Both the position numbers and the translations under genes were made by a program. From UBA6623 sp965226435 (lineage in GTDB: Bacteria; Acidobacteriota; Terriglobia; Bryobacterales; UBA6623), in assembly GCA_965226435.1 (NCBI GenBank), contig CBDDCY010000011.1, forward strand, positions 868,001 through 932,000: a DNA stretch of 64,000 nucleotides. The letters are read 5' to 3'. How positions within the stretch are numbered: position 1 is the first letter of the stretch; every line of letters begins with the position of its first letter. The notes beneath the pieces were generated by a model that ran no database searches, was not told the DNA's origin, and worked only from the letters and a program-made list of their open reading frames with translations. Below are positions 1 through 9,441 of this stretch, one piece after another.

Positions 1-197
1 AAAGCGCGGGCGGCGGCGTAGATCACAGCCATCAGCGTGACTATGGCAAGTCCGCCATACCACGCTAGGGACATCCAATAATCGGTGAAGGTGATTTGAA
101 AGTGAGGTTCGAGAAAAGCGAAGTGTTCTCCGCCAACCATCGCGGCGACGGCAATGATAATGACCGTGAAGCCAACACTAATTTTCCACGGCTGCAT
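1..197 (-). CDS. Small two-helix membrane protein, 5' part only
   Basis: The reading starts at ATG 195-197 on the minus strand, with AGGAG about nine bases upstream, and runs off the left edge of the window after 65 residues. Two hydrophobic stretches are visible, about residues 8-23 and 44-63, separated by a short segment containing EHFAFLEPHF, so this is probably an inner-membrane protein. It lies 16 bases after the stop of a relaxation-type protein on the same strand, so it is likely part of the same plasmid transfer or maintenance operon. I do not recognise the family and assign no function. Confidence 0.5.
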   Translation of the reverse strand, partial: MQPWKISVGFTVIIIAVAAMVGGEHFAFLEPHFQITFTDYWMSLAWYGGLAIVTLMAVIYAAARA

Positions 198-213
198 TGA
201 GGGAATCTCCTGG

Positions 214-1085
214 TTAGAGTTCGATAGACCCTTTATCTCGTGCGCCGCCGCCGCCGCCGCCGCCCTCGTCCTGGCCGAGGGATCGGGCTATCCGCGCCGT
301 GGCCCGCCCGTTGCTTCCATGCACGGCAAACCCGGCGGCGGCTTTCGCGGCGATACTCTTGGCGCTGTAGTGCTCGGTCGCAACCTCGACGTTGACGCGC
401 CCGCCGCGGCCCTCAACGTCCAGGTACTCAAGTTGCGCGTCCGGGTACTCCACGCGGGCATTCTTGACGGATAGACCTAGAGCCTCCGCCGCTTCCAAAC
501 GTGCGGCGTCTGCCGCTTCTTTTCCGCCTCGCGCTCTCGCGCTTTCCGTAGCGCGGGCGATCTCGCGCTTGAGTTCGGCGTCAATGCGGACCCGCTTAAT
601 CGTCGCTCCCTGTTCGAGTAGCTTCGTTTGCTCGATCCTCGCGGCGCGAAACACGGCCACGTCATGTTGCAGCTCGCCGGTCTTCACAAGCCCGCTCCAT
701 GCCTTCTGTTGGGAATCAAGCCCCTGGTCGTGGGCTACGCGCTCCGCCCGCTCCACTCCGCGCTCGGTGAGCGTCAGCACTTTGTAGTTGCCGCCTTGCG
801 GTCCCTCGGCGTTATGCTCCCGGACGTGACCGGCCCGCACCATCTGATCCACGGCCCGCCGCGCCGCGTAGGGGTGTCCCTCAAAGTGAGCGTCCGCCAG
901 GTCGCGGTAGGCGACGTTGCGGTACATTCCCACGTCCGCTATCGCTCGATCCGTGCGGTCCTGGAAGCTCTGCCGCTTCGTCCCGCGGGGATCGTATTCG
1001 CGCCGGTGGCCGTCGCGTGGTCGCGCCTGGGGCGAGCTTCGGGCCGGGTCCGGGGATCGCTGGCAAAGTCTCGCGGATCAAACAC
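214..1085 (-). pseudogene. Replication-relaxation-like winged-helix protein with N-terminal frameshift
   Basis: A GTG at 1083-1085 has a good AAGGAG box six bases upstream and opens a reading beginning VFDPRDFASDPRTRPEARPRR, which ends early. A one-base shift near 1000-1030 moves into the long frame (RREYDPRGTKRQSF onward) that stays open to 214. The long frame has a winged-helix-like segment (YRDLADAHFEG to VREHNAEG), then a basic nuclease-like region ending in a poly-Gly tail. Proteins starting with an FDPRD-type segment followed by this helix-turn-helix occur on acidobacterial plasmids as replication-relaxation family proteins; this is from memory, not a search. The gene sits between ArdC and a small membrane protein. 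The shift may be decay or a sequencing error. Confidence 0.55.
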
Positions 1086-1094
1086 GGTGGCTCC

Positions 1095-2185
1095 TTAACG
1101 GCTCGGCCCTACGTCGTGCTGTTGGGCTCGAGTGGGTTGTTTTTCGGGCGATTGTTTTGGCGTTTGGCTGATCCGCGGCCCGCGAGCATGAGAGTATTCC
1201 TGGGTCAACTCCGCCCGCGATTTTTCATCGCTCGGCTTGGCAACCTCGCGGTCGATGGCGCGCTCCATAAGGTGATCGGTCATCTTCTGCGCGTCTCGCG
1301 CCGCTCTATGAATCTCATGCGGGTCTTTTTCAAGCACCTTCACCCAATTCTCGACATAGGCCGCGCCGCGCCGCGGGTCATGGCCCACGCCCACGCGCTC
1401 CCCGGTCATCATGGCGCTGATCTCGGCCCGCAATTCTTCGCGGGCGTATTCCGGCGATCCAAAGCCGTTGGCTAATCCCTCTTTGAGCGTTTCGCGGTTC
1501 ATGCGATCCGGGTGGCCGGTTGCATGGCCGCACTCGTGAAGCGCCGTCTGGTAGTAGCCGTTGCGGGTGGGGAATTGGCCCGGCTCCGGGAGCACTATTT
1601 TGTCCTCGGCCATGCGATAGTAGGCCCGATCTCCGGCGACGTGCTCGACGGTCGGCCCGCCGGCCGCGATCACTTTCTCGGCGTCTCGGTGAGAGTCCCA
1701 TTCGGGCCGTACTTGGCCTTCTCGCGGCTTCAATTCCAGGCCCTCGGCTTGCTCCACGTTAAACACCGTGTACTGCTTACAGATGGGCGTCTCGCGCTTT
1801 TGTTCTTCGTAGATCGTCTTGCCTTCCTTGTTCTTCATCGTCTGCCCTTTCTCGTCCTTCGCAACCCTGCTGTTGCGATCCGTGAAGAATAGAACCTGCG
1901 TCCCTTTCTCGCCCTTGCGAACCTGCCCGCCCGCTTCCCGAATCTGGTTGTAGGTGCCCCAACGGTTGTCTCCCCGTCCATCGCGGATCGCCGCGGCTCA
2001 TCAGGTAAAGGCTGTTGCCGCCGCTGTACTTCTGGCCGGTTGAGAAGTTTTCGGCGCTGATCTGTTCTCCCGGCTTCCACGGCTTCTGCCAGGGCGCAAC
2101 TCCCGCGCTTGATCTGGTCAATGATTTCGTCGGAGACTTTCTGCGCGTAGTCTTCCCCGCGCTGCCAAAAGGATTTCTTCGCCAT
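1095..2185 (-). pseudogene. ardC: ArdC-type antirestriction / ssDNA-binding metallopeptidase, broken by two frameshifts
   Basis: ATG at 2183-2185 with GGAGG seven bases upstream begins MAKKSFWQRGEDYAQKVSDE. The next conserved piece (GVAPWQKPWKPGE, then GGNSLYLMSRG) is in a second frame from about 2115 to 1975. The rest (TYNQIREAGGQVRKGEKGTQ onward) is in a third frame to 1095. Put together they give the ArdC order: N-terminal ssDNA-binding domain, then a zincin domain with HECGHATGH (near 1522-1540) as the zinc-binding motif. ArdC proteins protect incoming plasmid DNA from host restriction during conjugation. The C-terminal 247 residues could still be made alone from the ATG at 1838. Two shifts within 250 bases indicate a dead gene unless the assembly is faulty here. 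Confidence 0.75.
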
Positions 2186-2200
2186 AGCGCGCCTCCATTC

Positions 2201-2395
2201 CTAGTCGTGACGGTCGTACCGCGCCGCGTCGATCTCCGCCACGGTGCCCACGTCCTCGTCCATGGGCACTCCGATCTTCTCCGCCAGTTCCCGCGTCACC
2301 TCGACCGCGAACCCTCGATTCAGCGCCTCGTGAAATTCAGCCTCGGTTGTGGCCGTGACGTACTTCTCGCCGTTCTCTTCCCTTTTTTGAATCAC
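2201..2395 (-). CDS. Small conserved plasmid-type hypothetical protein
   Basis: A 64-residue acidic protein starting at GTG 2393-2395, preceded by GAGGGAG at proper spacing. Its stop lies 15 bases before the ardC start on the same strand, so the two are probably one operon. The sequence (TEAEFHEALNRGFAVEVTRE) shows no signal peptide or membrane segment. I do not recognise the family. Position next to ArdC suggests an accessory plasmid gene; no activity can be inferred. Confidence 0.55.
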   Translation of the reverse strand: MIQKREENGEKYVTATTEAEFHEALNRGFAVEVTRELAEKIGVPMDEDVGTVAEIDAARYDRHD

Positions 2396-2426
2396 GGTTT
2401 CTCCCTCTCTTGGTTGTCAGCACCCC

Positions 2427-2873
2427 TCACGAAGTGAGGATTTCCTGGCGGGTGCGGCCGCAGATGATACAGACGGGTTCGAATTCTGGGCAGTCGGCAT
2501 ATCGAGCCTCCCCGCGGAAGCTTTCCGGTCCGTTTTCGGACCGGGAAAGCTCCGCTACCCCGATACTGCCCGAATCGTAGGTCGCGGGGGAAGCATGATC
2601 CGTCACGCGCCCGAGGCCGCGGCGTTCCCGGTAGGCCCGTTGCCGGTCGCGGTGATCGAGCCGTCCCTCCCGGCTTTGCTGGTGCCGCCGGTTGGCGGCC
2701 CGCCGTTGGCGCCGCCGCGCTTTCCGCCGGCAGCGCTCGCCGCAGTATTGGTGCCCCCGGTCACAATGACGGCAGATCCAGAACACCACGCCACAGCCGG
2801 CCCCCCGGCAGAACCTCCGCCGTAGGGGCTCTTCGCCGGTCCCCATGCCCGCCCTTCCGGCGGGAGGGGACAA
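2427..2873 (-). CDS. Cysteine-rich, arginine-rich zinc-ribbon-like protein
   Basis: The minus-strand reading has an N-terminal cysteine cluster (CRGAGCG, CRHCDRGHQYCGERCRR) followed by a very basic stretch ending RQRAYRERR and a second cysteine pair near the C-terminus (CIICGRTR). The arrangement suggests a small zinc-binding, nucleic-acid-binding protein of a type I have seen beside transposases and plasmid genes in Acidobacteria and Deltaproteobacteria. The start is uncertain: ATG 2873 or the in-frame ATG near 2846. A strong inverted repeat lies inside the 3' part of the reading (2519-2551), so the true C-terminus may differ. Confidence 0.45.
   Translation of the reverse strand: MSPPAGRAGMGTGEEPLRRRFCRGAGCGVVFWICRHCDRGHQYCGERCRRKARRRQRRAANRRHQQSREGRLDHRDRQRAYRERRGLGRVTDHASPATYDSGSIGVAELSRSENGPESFRGEARYADCPEFEPVCIICGRTRQEILTS
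2519..2551. repeat. Strong inverted repeat (hairpin)
   Basis: Two arms reading AGCTTTCC-GGTCCG and CGGACC-GGGAAAGCT flank a TTTT loop. It is long enough to fold stably in RNA or DNA. It lies within the 3' end of the cysteine-rich reading and could be a terminator, a plasmid site or an IS end; there is no adjacent T tract to decide. Confidence 0.45.
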
Positions 2874-2979
2874 CCGCGACTCCCCATGGCAATCTCGACC
2901 CCATCCGCAGATGCCCTTTTTACCCTCCGCGGCGCTGAACGCGTGCCCCTTCTATCCGGGGAACATGGGAGAAGAAGGC

Positions 2980-3300
2980 ATGGCGCGCAAACGGGACGGC
3001 TTGGTTCCCGTCGAGGAAGCCATGTCTGATCTGGACGGGCCGGTGAAAAAGCTCCGCGACGCCACGCCCCAGGCGGTTCACCACTTCACCCGCTTCGATC
3101 AGGTGAACCAGTTGATCGAGGCCGGCGAAGCGGACCCCGACATGGGCTTCATGGCGCGGCTGCTGGCGCTGTGCTCACTGCCCCGCACCAACCCCGGCAA
3201 CCGGCTGCGGTAGAAGAGGGTCAACGGGCCGTACACGCTGGGTATGAGCGCCGGGATCAACAACAAGCTCCCCTGCGGCAACTTCCCGCGCCCGCCCGAC
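2980..3300 (+). pseudogene. repA: Plasmid replication initiator RepA, N-terminal fragment with in-frame stop
   Basis: ATG 2980 with GAAGAAGG just upstream begins MARKRDGLVPVEEAMSDLDG and runs 78 codons to TAG 3211-3213. The same frame continues past the stop with KRVNGPYTLGMSAGINNKLP and loses all resemblance near 3295. This matches, from memory, the N-terminal part of RepA-type initiators found on acidobacterial plasmids, in which a Tyr stands at the stop position. The rest of the protein, roughly 200 residues or more, is missing. Downstream DNA belongs to a truncated adhesin module. The plasmid-type genes around it indicate an integrated plasmid that can no longer replicate. Confidence 0.6.
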
Positions 3301-3334
3301 TTCATCCACCCTCACGACGATGGGCCGCGGCGGC

Positions 3335-3511
3335 TCGACCCACGGCAAGATGAGGGAAGTAATATGTAGTCGATCCCTGCGCGGAAGCATCCAGTTCTCC
3401 CGGAGGCAAGGAGGAGAATACGGGATCGGCTTCGAAAGTAAGCGACAGGCTGACGGTGGGCTCCGTGGAGGTGACTTCGATCGATCCGGTAAAGCTGGTG
3501 GGACCATTGGA
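3335..3511 (-). repeat. Truncated third copy of the adhesin C-terminal module
   Basis: This stretch is nearly identical to 4564-4725, the junction between the two complete C-terminal modules of the neighbouring large secreted protein. On the minus strand it encodes SIEVTSTEPTVSLSLTFEAD, then SLPPGELDASAQGSTTYYFP and HLAVG. It is bounded by the RepA relic on one side and an unrelated peptide-coding fragment on the other, so it arose by recombination between module copies. It is not preceded by its own start. Confidence 0.7.
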
Positions 3512-3926
3512 TCACGCGGGGCGGGGCAAGTATCGTCGACAATTCTTGTGCGCTGACAGGTTCCGTTCTCAGCCCGTGCTGTTGCAGTCGCTGAAGCTGT
3601 TCGGCGGTGACCTCCACCACCAGGCAGCCATTCTCGTACTTGGATTCGATCGGCTCCCAACTCGCGGCAATGAGTCGGCCGGTCGGCGGATCGTCGAAGA
3701 AGACACGGACGATCGTCTCCTCGCCGGAGAGCTGCGCCCGTAGCACAGGGCCCACCGACGCAACAAGGATACTCAACACAAAAAGAATGGCCGACAGTGG
3801 CACGAGTGCGAACAGCAGCCCCACCGCAATGCGGCAGGAGCGGGCGAGGCTTGCAAGAGGGGTGAAAGCGCCCCTGATAGCGCCGATGATGCTTGCACCG
3901 GAGCTTGGCTTGAACAGGTCGATCAC
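3512..3926 (-). pseudogene. Exported or membrane-anchored peptidase-like N-terminal fragment
   Basis: The GTG start at 3924-3926 overlaps the stop of the large secreted protein (GTGA), suggesting translational coupling. About 138 residues are readable: a short cytoplasmic segment, a hydrophobic anchor (about residues 33-60, LLFALVPLSAILFVLSILVA) and a periplasmic stretch with VRVFFDDPPTGRLIAASWEP and LVVEVTAEQLQRLQQHGLR. That stretch resembles the N-terminal extension of exported M14-type zinc carboxypeptidases, a weak assignment. The gene is cut at about 3511 by a fragment of the adhesin module, where the reading leaves its natural frame. Without a catalytic domain it is probably non-functional. 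Confidence 0.45.
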
Positions 3927-4590
3927 TGCGCGGCATCATCGAGTTCCCCCGGAGGCAAGGAGGAGAATACCGGAGCGGCTTCGAAATTCAGCGACAGACT
4001 GACGATGGGGGCCGTGGAGGTGACCTCGAGCGATCCGCTAAAGCTGCTGAGACCAAACAACTCCGCCATGCCGTGCGCATCATGACCTCCGGGCAACAGT
4101 GTCCGAACGACGCTGGCCAGCACCTCCCCAACCGCGTCCCTGGCAGTAAAGGTGACAGGGACCGATATGGCGGAAGGGTTTGCATAGGCAACTCCTGTCC
4201 CAAACTGATCTTCTCCCTGTTCGGCAAAGGTGACAAACCGGGTTGCCGGAACTGCCGCCGCATTGACTCCGGCTTCCGCCGTGGGCGCCCCTTCGCTGTT
4301 GTGCAGACGATACAGAAGGCTGGCCTTCACCGGCCCGGAGCAGTTGGCCCGAGCCCAGCCTGGCGCAAGAGAAGCGTTCAGGTCCACGTTGGTCTCCTGG
4401 TGAACGGACCCCCCCGGCGGCAGAACGTCGGTTCGGCTGTCAACCGTTCCCAGTGCCGCAAACGAAACCATCAGCGGAGTTCCCTGATCGGAGATGAAAT
4501 CGGTTTGGCAGGTCACCTCCTCCGGGGAGTAATTGATATAGGTGATCGTGGTTTGCCAACTCGCTCCCACGGCAAGATGAGGGAAGTAAT
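3926..4590 (-). repeat. C-terminal adhesin module, copy 2
   Basis: One of two adjacent, clearly homologous modules of about 220 codons that end the large secreted protein. Each begins with YYFPHLAVGASWQ, contains one conserved CQTDF cysteine and one ANCSG cysteine, and ends with SLPPGELD. DNA similarity with copy 1 is high over its whole length, which makes the pair a substrate for recombination. Confidence 0.75.
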
Positions 4591-5275
4591 ACGTAGTCGA
4601 TCCCTGCGCGGAAGCATCCAGTTCCCCCGGAGGCAAGGAGGAAAATACGGAATCGGCTTCGAAATTGAGCGACAGACTGACGATGGGCTCCGTGGAGGTG
4701 ACTTCGATCGATCCGGTAAAGCTGGTGAGACCAAACAACTCCGCCATGCCGTGAGCATCATGACCTCCGGGCGACAGTTCTCGATCGACGCTGGCCAGCA
4801 CCTCCCCGGCCGTGTCCCTGGCAGTAAAGGTGACGAGGGCCGCTGTGGCGGAAGGGTTTGCATAGGCAACTCCGGTCCCAAACTGACCTTCTCCCTGTTC
4901 GGCAAAGGTGACGAACCGGGTTGCCGGAACTGCCGTTGCATTGGCTCCGGCTTCCGCCGTGGGCACCCCTTCGCTGTTGTGCTGACGGTACAGCAGGCTG
5001 GCCTTCACCGGCCCGGAGCAGTTGGCCAGCGCCCAGCCTGGCGCCAGAGGAGCGCTCAGCTCCACGTCGGTCTCCTGGTGAACGGATCCCGCCGGCGGCA
5101 GAACGTCGGTCCGGCTGTCAACCGCTCCCAGTTCGGCAAACGAGACCATCAGCGGACTTCCGTGATCGGAGAGGAAATCGGTTTGACAGGTCACCTCCTC
5201 CGGGGAGTAGTTGATATAGGTAATCGTGGTTTGCCAACTCGCTCCCACGGCAAGATGAGGGAAGTAATAGATCTG
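4591..5275 (-). repeat. C-terminal adhesin module, copy 1
   Basis: Upstream partner of the module at 3926-4590, with the same start, the same two cysteine motifs (CQTDF, ANCSG) and the same end (SLPPGELDASAQ). It directly follows the third Fn3 domain. A 170-base fragment matching the boundary of the two copies is found again at 3335-3511. Confidence 0.75.
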
Positions 5276-7950
5276 ATCTCCCGTCTGCAGGGTCTTGGTC
5301 TTCCCTTCGCCCGACTCCGACCAATCGCCCGTTCCTGTGGCGTTTGTCGCCCGCACCTGCACCTCGTAGACCGTGTCCGGCATCAGCCCCGTGAGCGTCG
5401 CGGTACGGGCCGTCCCCTGGTGTTGCGCATCGGTGAAACCGTCGCCGCTGTCGCCTTCCCGGTACTGCACGTCATAATCGGTGAGCGCCGGCCCGCTGTT
5501 CTCCGGCTCCATCCACTCCACCATCAGGCTGTACGGCGTCGTAGCGGAAACAGTCGGCGCCAACGGCTTGCCCGGGTTCTCGTTGTCCTCGGCGGTCACC
5601 GTCACGGTGACCTTCACCGTGTCCGTATCGAATCGACCGCCCGGATCGGTGACGAGCAGCCTGAAGCTCAGCACCACATCCACCGTCAGTTCCTGCGGGG
5701 CCGTGAAGGTGGGATTGACCACGTCTCGGGACGACAGAGCCACGCGCTCGCCGCAGTATTGATTCCAGCGATATTTAAGCGGATCGTCGTCGGGATCGCT
5801 GCTGCCGCTGCCGTCCAGCGTCACCAGCGCGCCTTCCCTCACGCCGGTCTGGTCCGGACCCGCATCCGCCATCGGCCGATTGTTCGCCGGCGGACGTGGC
5901 GGTTGCGGGAGGCCCCCGCCCCCACCGCCGCCTCCACCACCACCGCCTCCACCACCGCCGCTCTCCGCCGTGGCACTCGCCGTCTCCACCGGGCCATAGC
6001 CCAGAGCGTTCACTCCCCGTACCTCGAAGACGTATTCCCTGCCGTTCGTCAGATTGGGCACCGTCGCGGCCCTCTCCGCCGGACCAACGCTCACCCAGTC
6101 GCCGAACTCCGCGCCGCTCTCCGCCCAGCGGTATTCGTAGCGGATGATCGCGGAACCGCCCGTGTTCTGCGGGGTATTCCATCTCAGCGTCACCTGGCCG
6201 TTGCCGGGGCTCGCCGTCCGACCAAGCGATGAGATCGGCACCGTCACCCCCGGCGGCGCCACTCGCACCTCGAGCATCGCCTCTTCGTTTGGTTTGTTGC
6301 CTGCGGCCGACGTGACTCGGCCCGCCGGCACGGTGAGGGTCAGCGTGTAATTGTGTGCCACCCGTTCGGTCCTCGGGGTCACGGTGGTGGTGAAAATCCG
6401 GTTATCCGTGGTCTGTAATGCCGCAATGGTTGGGTTGCAGGAAATCGGGTTGTTTGCGCTATCCGTGCAGGCAGGTTCCTGCTGTGTAGTAATGTCGGTC
6501 CGGGTGAAGCCCCTCACCTCCTCGGAGAAGCTGAACCTCATCGTGAATGGGGCCTCCACCGGCGGCGGCGGGGACGGCGTCATCTGAACCGTCAGCGGCG
6601 TGACGGTCATCCCCTCGCCAGACTCGGACCAGTCACTCATCCCCTCGTCGTTCCTAGCCCGCACCTGCACCTCGTAGACGGTTCCCGCTTTGAGGTCCGA
6701 AAGCGTCAAGGCGAGCCCCGGCCCCTCGTGTTGCGCATCGGTGAAGCCGCCGCCGCCTTCCTGGTACTGCACGTCGTAGTCGGTGATGGGCGGCCCCGTG
6801 TTCTCCGGCTCGCTCCAGTTGACCGTCATACTCTCGGCCGTCTCCCCCGAGAAGGTCGGCGCCTCCGGGATACCAGGCGGTTCCCGTTCGTCCGTCACTC
6901 TGACCGCGAACGTCTGCTCGGCCTCCAGTTCCCTCGCCCCCGTCCCGCTCCTCACTTCCACTGTCACCTCATACTCGTTGTCTCCGGGGGCCTCGAAGTC
7001 CGGCGCTGTCCGGAAGCTCAGCTCCCCCGTATCGGAGGTGATCGTGAACTGCCCCTGATCGACCCCGCCCACGATCTCCCAGCCCGTCACCTCGTCCCCC
7101 GGGTCGGTGTCCCTGGCCACCAGCCGCCTCGCCAGCGACTGGTTCTCCCGGACATCAAACGAACTCGGACTTGTGATCTCCGGCGCCGTGTTGGGAGCCC
7201 CCGTGGTGTTGGTCACAGACCGGCTGCTCAGCCCCAGAGCGTCGTTGCCCACCGCATCCCGGATCGGTCGCGTCCCCGGACTGTAGTTCACTCGAATCCC
7301 CGTGTCCCCGTGCTCCACCGCCGGATCGAGCGTCAGGGTCACCACGCTCCCGCTCACCGATACTGCGGTGACGCTTCGCCCGCTACTCTCCACCTGCACC
7401 GTGAAGTCCCCCGCCGCAGGCCTCGACCCTGGGTCGAGCGCCTCCCCGTAGGTGAGCGTCAGCGAGGCTCCCTCCACCGCCGCGCTCAGAAACCCCGGCC
7501 TGACCCCGTCCACCTTGTGGCCCGTCTGCACCGACAGCGCTTCATGGGCCGGCTCGGCGTCATTGTCCACGCCATCCTTGATCGTCCCGCCGTTCAGGTC
7601 AATGCGGCCGGCAGCAATGCTCACCCCGTCGGTGTCCTCGTCCCCCAGGACCACCTCGTAGCCGAACACCAGCGCCGCCGCGCCACTGCCTCTCAGGTAG
7701 CCGGCCGGCCGGTTCCGGCTCCCCACTCGCAGTGTCAACCGCGGCGTCCCCTCCACCTCCACCGTCTCGCTGAAGCTGACCGTGACCTGAATCTCATCTC
7801 CCGCCGCGTAGGTCTGATCCGCCCCCGGGTTCGAGCCGATGGCAAGACGGCTCACCGCCGGTGCGGTCGTGTCCGGTGTGTCGTTCTTCACCGGCACGCG
7901 GCTTAGCGCCACCGCCTGGTTGCCCAGCACGTCCCGGATCGGGTTGGCCC

Positions 7951-8667
7951 CCGGCTCTCGAGTTCCCGATCGAGCGCGTCCAGGTAGATGTTCGCCAACA
8001 GCGGAGACACCGGCCCGCCTTGCGGCGTGCCCTCCTCGCCGACGATCACCACCCCGTCCACCAGTACGCCCGCCCGCAGGTATCGCCCGATCAACCGCAA
8101 CACCCTCTTGTCCCGAATCACTTGCGCGACTCGGCGCATCAGAATGTCGTGGTGAACGTGGTCGAAAAACTGGGCGATGTCTAGATCCACCACCCAGTCC
8201 CGACCTTCTCGGACGTACCCCTGCGCCGCGCGTACCGCGTCGTGCGCGCTACGCCCCGGCCGAAATCCGTAGCTCGACTCGCTGAACGACGGATCGAAGA
8301 TCGGCTGCAAAACTTGCAGCAAAGCTTGCTGCGCCAGCCGATCCATCACCGTCGGGATGCCTAACAACCGCTTGCCCCCGTTCGGCTTGGGTATCGCTAC
8401 CCGCCGCACCGGGCTCGGCGTCCAGCGCCCCGTCAGCAGTTTCGCTCGAATCTTCTCGCCGTGACGCGCGAAGTGAGGTTCGAGTTGTTCGCTGGTCATG
8501 CCGTCGATGCCCGCCGCGCCGCGGTTGCGTTTGACCGCTTCCAGCGCGCGCCGCAGGTTCTCTTCGGCCGCCACTTGTTCCATCAGATCTTCGTGCATTG
8601 CTTTCTGTCGAGAGTTTCGCTTCACTCGGCCTTCGGGACCGCCGGTCGATGCCCGCCGCGGTTCCAC
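7951..8667 (-). pseudogene. ltrA: Group II intron reverse transcriptase/maturase, 3' truncated
   Basis: The reading shows the start of an LtrA-type reverse transcriptase: AGIDGMTSEQLEPHF, the IPKPNGGKRLLGIPTVMDRL block, YGFRPGRSAHDA, DIAQFFDHVHHDILM and GTPQGGPVSPLLANIYLDAL. Homology stops at LDRELESRG, just before the position of the catalytic YADD box. Beyond about 7951 the bases belong to the adhesin in another frame. The thumb, maturase and endonuclease regions and intron domains V-VI are all absent, so it cannot act in splicing or retrohoming. The likely start is the ATG near 8598 (MHEDLMEQV). Confidence 0.85.
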
Positions 8668-8929
8668 CGCTTCTGCCTCGACCTGCTCCCCTGTCTCGTC
8701 GCCCCAACGGGCGAGGACCTTTCGGCCCGGGATTCGGGTCCCTCTTGGGCTGGATGAGAGTCGCTCCTCTAGCTTTGCTCCTTGGTCCTTCCGCCCTTCG
8801 CTCCAGCGGCATTACCCGCCTTCTTCGCTACTATGGCTTCTGCTGACTTCCCCTTCGCTCTCACGAAGGAGCTCTCCCCAGGTAAGGCGCTGATTCTTTC
8901 CCTTCACACCGTCCGGCTCTACCTCGCAC
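8668..8929 (-). other. Probable 5' RNA-domain region of the truncated group II intron
   Basis: On the minus strand a GTGCG at 8929-8925 matches the 5' consensus of bacterial group II introns, and the following 260 bases up to the reverse transcriptase lack a convincing gene. This would hold intron domains I-III. The boundary is inferred from the GTGYG consensus only. The next 240 bases (8930-9170) also lack a gene and may be further intron or flanking sequence. Confidence 0.3.
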
Positions 8930-9178
8930 GTCTCGGATGGACTTTGGGCTTCACGGTGGCCGGCACGCTTACCGCCCGTACGCGGCCTCTCTGCCGGTTC
9001 GTGTTCCTACGGTCAAAGGTTTGTTTCCCGCTTCCTTCGGCTTGGCCGCGCGGCTTGCGCCCCACGACTTCCGCTCTGCGGTTCCCTACGGTTACCTCCA
9101 TCGGTCCCGGCAGGATCGTTTCATCCTGCGAGAATCAGCCCATGCTGGGCACACTGGCGTGAGGCTCCAGCCTTGCCG

Positions 9179-9198
9179 CGCCCCGAGTCATCGGGGCG
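9179..9198. repeat. Perfect hairpin, 8-bp arms
   Basis: CGCCCCGA and TCGGGGCG flank the loop GTCA. It lies in the 270-base space before the PSCyt1 gene and could be a terminator-like or regulatory structure; no T tract follows. Confidence 0.4.
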
Positions 9199-9242
9199 TA
9201 TCTGGATTGTCGGGGTGCGAGTTGTCACGAAATCCGGGGATA

Positions 9243-9262
9243 CGAACCGATGAATCGGTTCG
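9243..9262. promoter_or_regulatory. Near-perfect palindrome upstream of the PSCyt1/PSD1 gene
   Basis: Arms CGAACCGAT and ATCGGTTCG are separated by GA. An 18-of-20 palindrome of this size, about 180 bases before the start of the downstream gene, is a reasonable operator candidate. No regulator is identified in the window. Confidence 0.3.
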
Positions 9263-9441
9263 CGGCAAGCGTGGACGCTCACGCCACGTCGCCGCCGATT
9301 CATCGCAGGAGGGGAGAGGGAGTACCATGTTCGAGTCGGAGTTCCAAATCGAAAATTCCGGGTAAACGAATCGTCTCTTACCCTTTTACGACTGATTGCC
9401 CGTGTCAACCGGCCTGCGATCCCTTGTGCCATAATCGGTGC

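Larger units (their letters stand above)
3923..7950 (-). pseudogene. Large modular secreted protein (SwmB-like, cadherin-like, Fn3, PKD), 5' end lost
   Basis: About 1340 residues are open. In order: two SwmB-like beta domains (residues 1-247), a cadherin-like domain (about 248-350), an Fn3 domain, another beta sandwich, a second Fn3, a poly-Gly linker (about 662-678), a PKD-like domain with a DAGPDQTGVREG core, a third Fn3, then two tandem modules of about 220 residues starting YYFPHLAVGASWQ. No signal peptide is visible because the 5' end is replaced by a truncated group II intron; the apparent GTG start at 7930 lies inside a SwmB motif (NPIRDVLGNQAV). Such proteins are surface or secreted adhesins. 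It is probably not exported in its present form. Confidence 0.7.

Noticed and set aside
4073..6232. Long open reading on the plus strand through the adhesin gene
   Set aside because: It is antisense to a clearly recognisable modular protein, has no known domain, and arises from the high GC content and repeats.
6728..7906. 392-codon plus-strand reading opposite the adhesin
   Set aside because: Composition is rich in Arg, Pro and His with no domain; the minus strand has Fn3, cadherin-like and SwmB-like domains.
8782..9162. Plus-strand reading opposite the intron 5' region (MASADFPFALTKE)
   Set aside because: Readings of this kind come from the RNA part of group II introns and are not proteins as far as I know.
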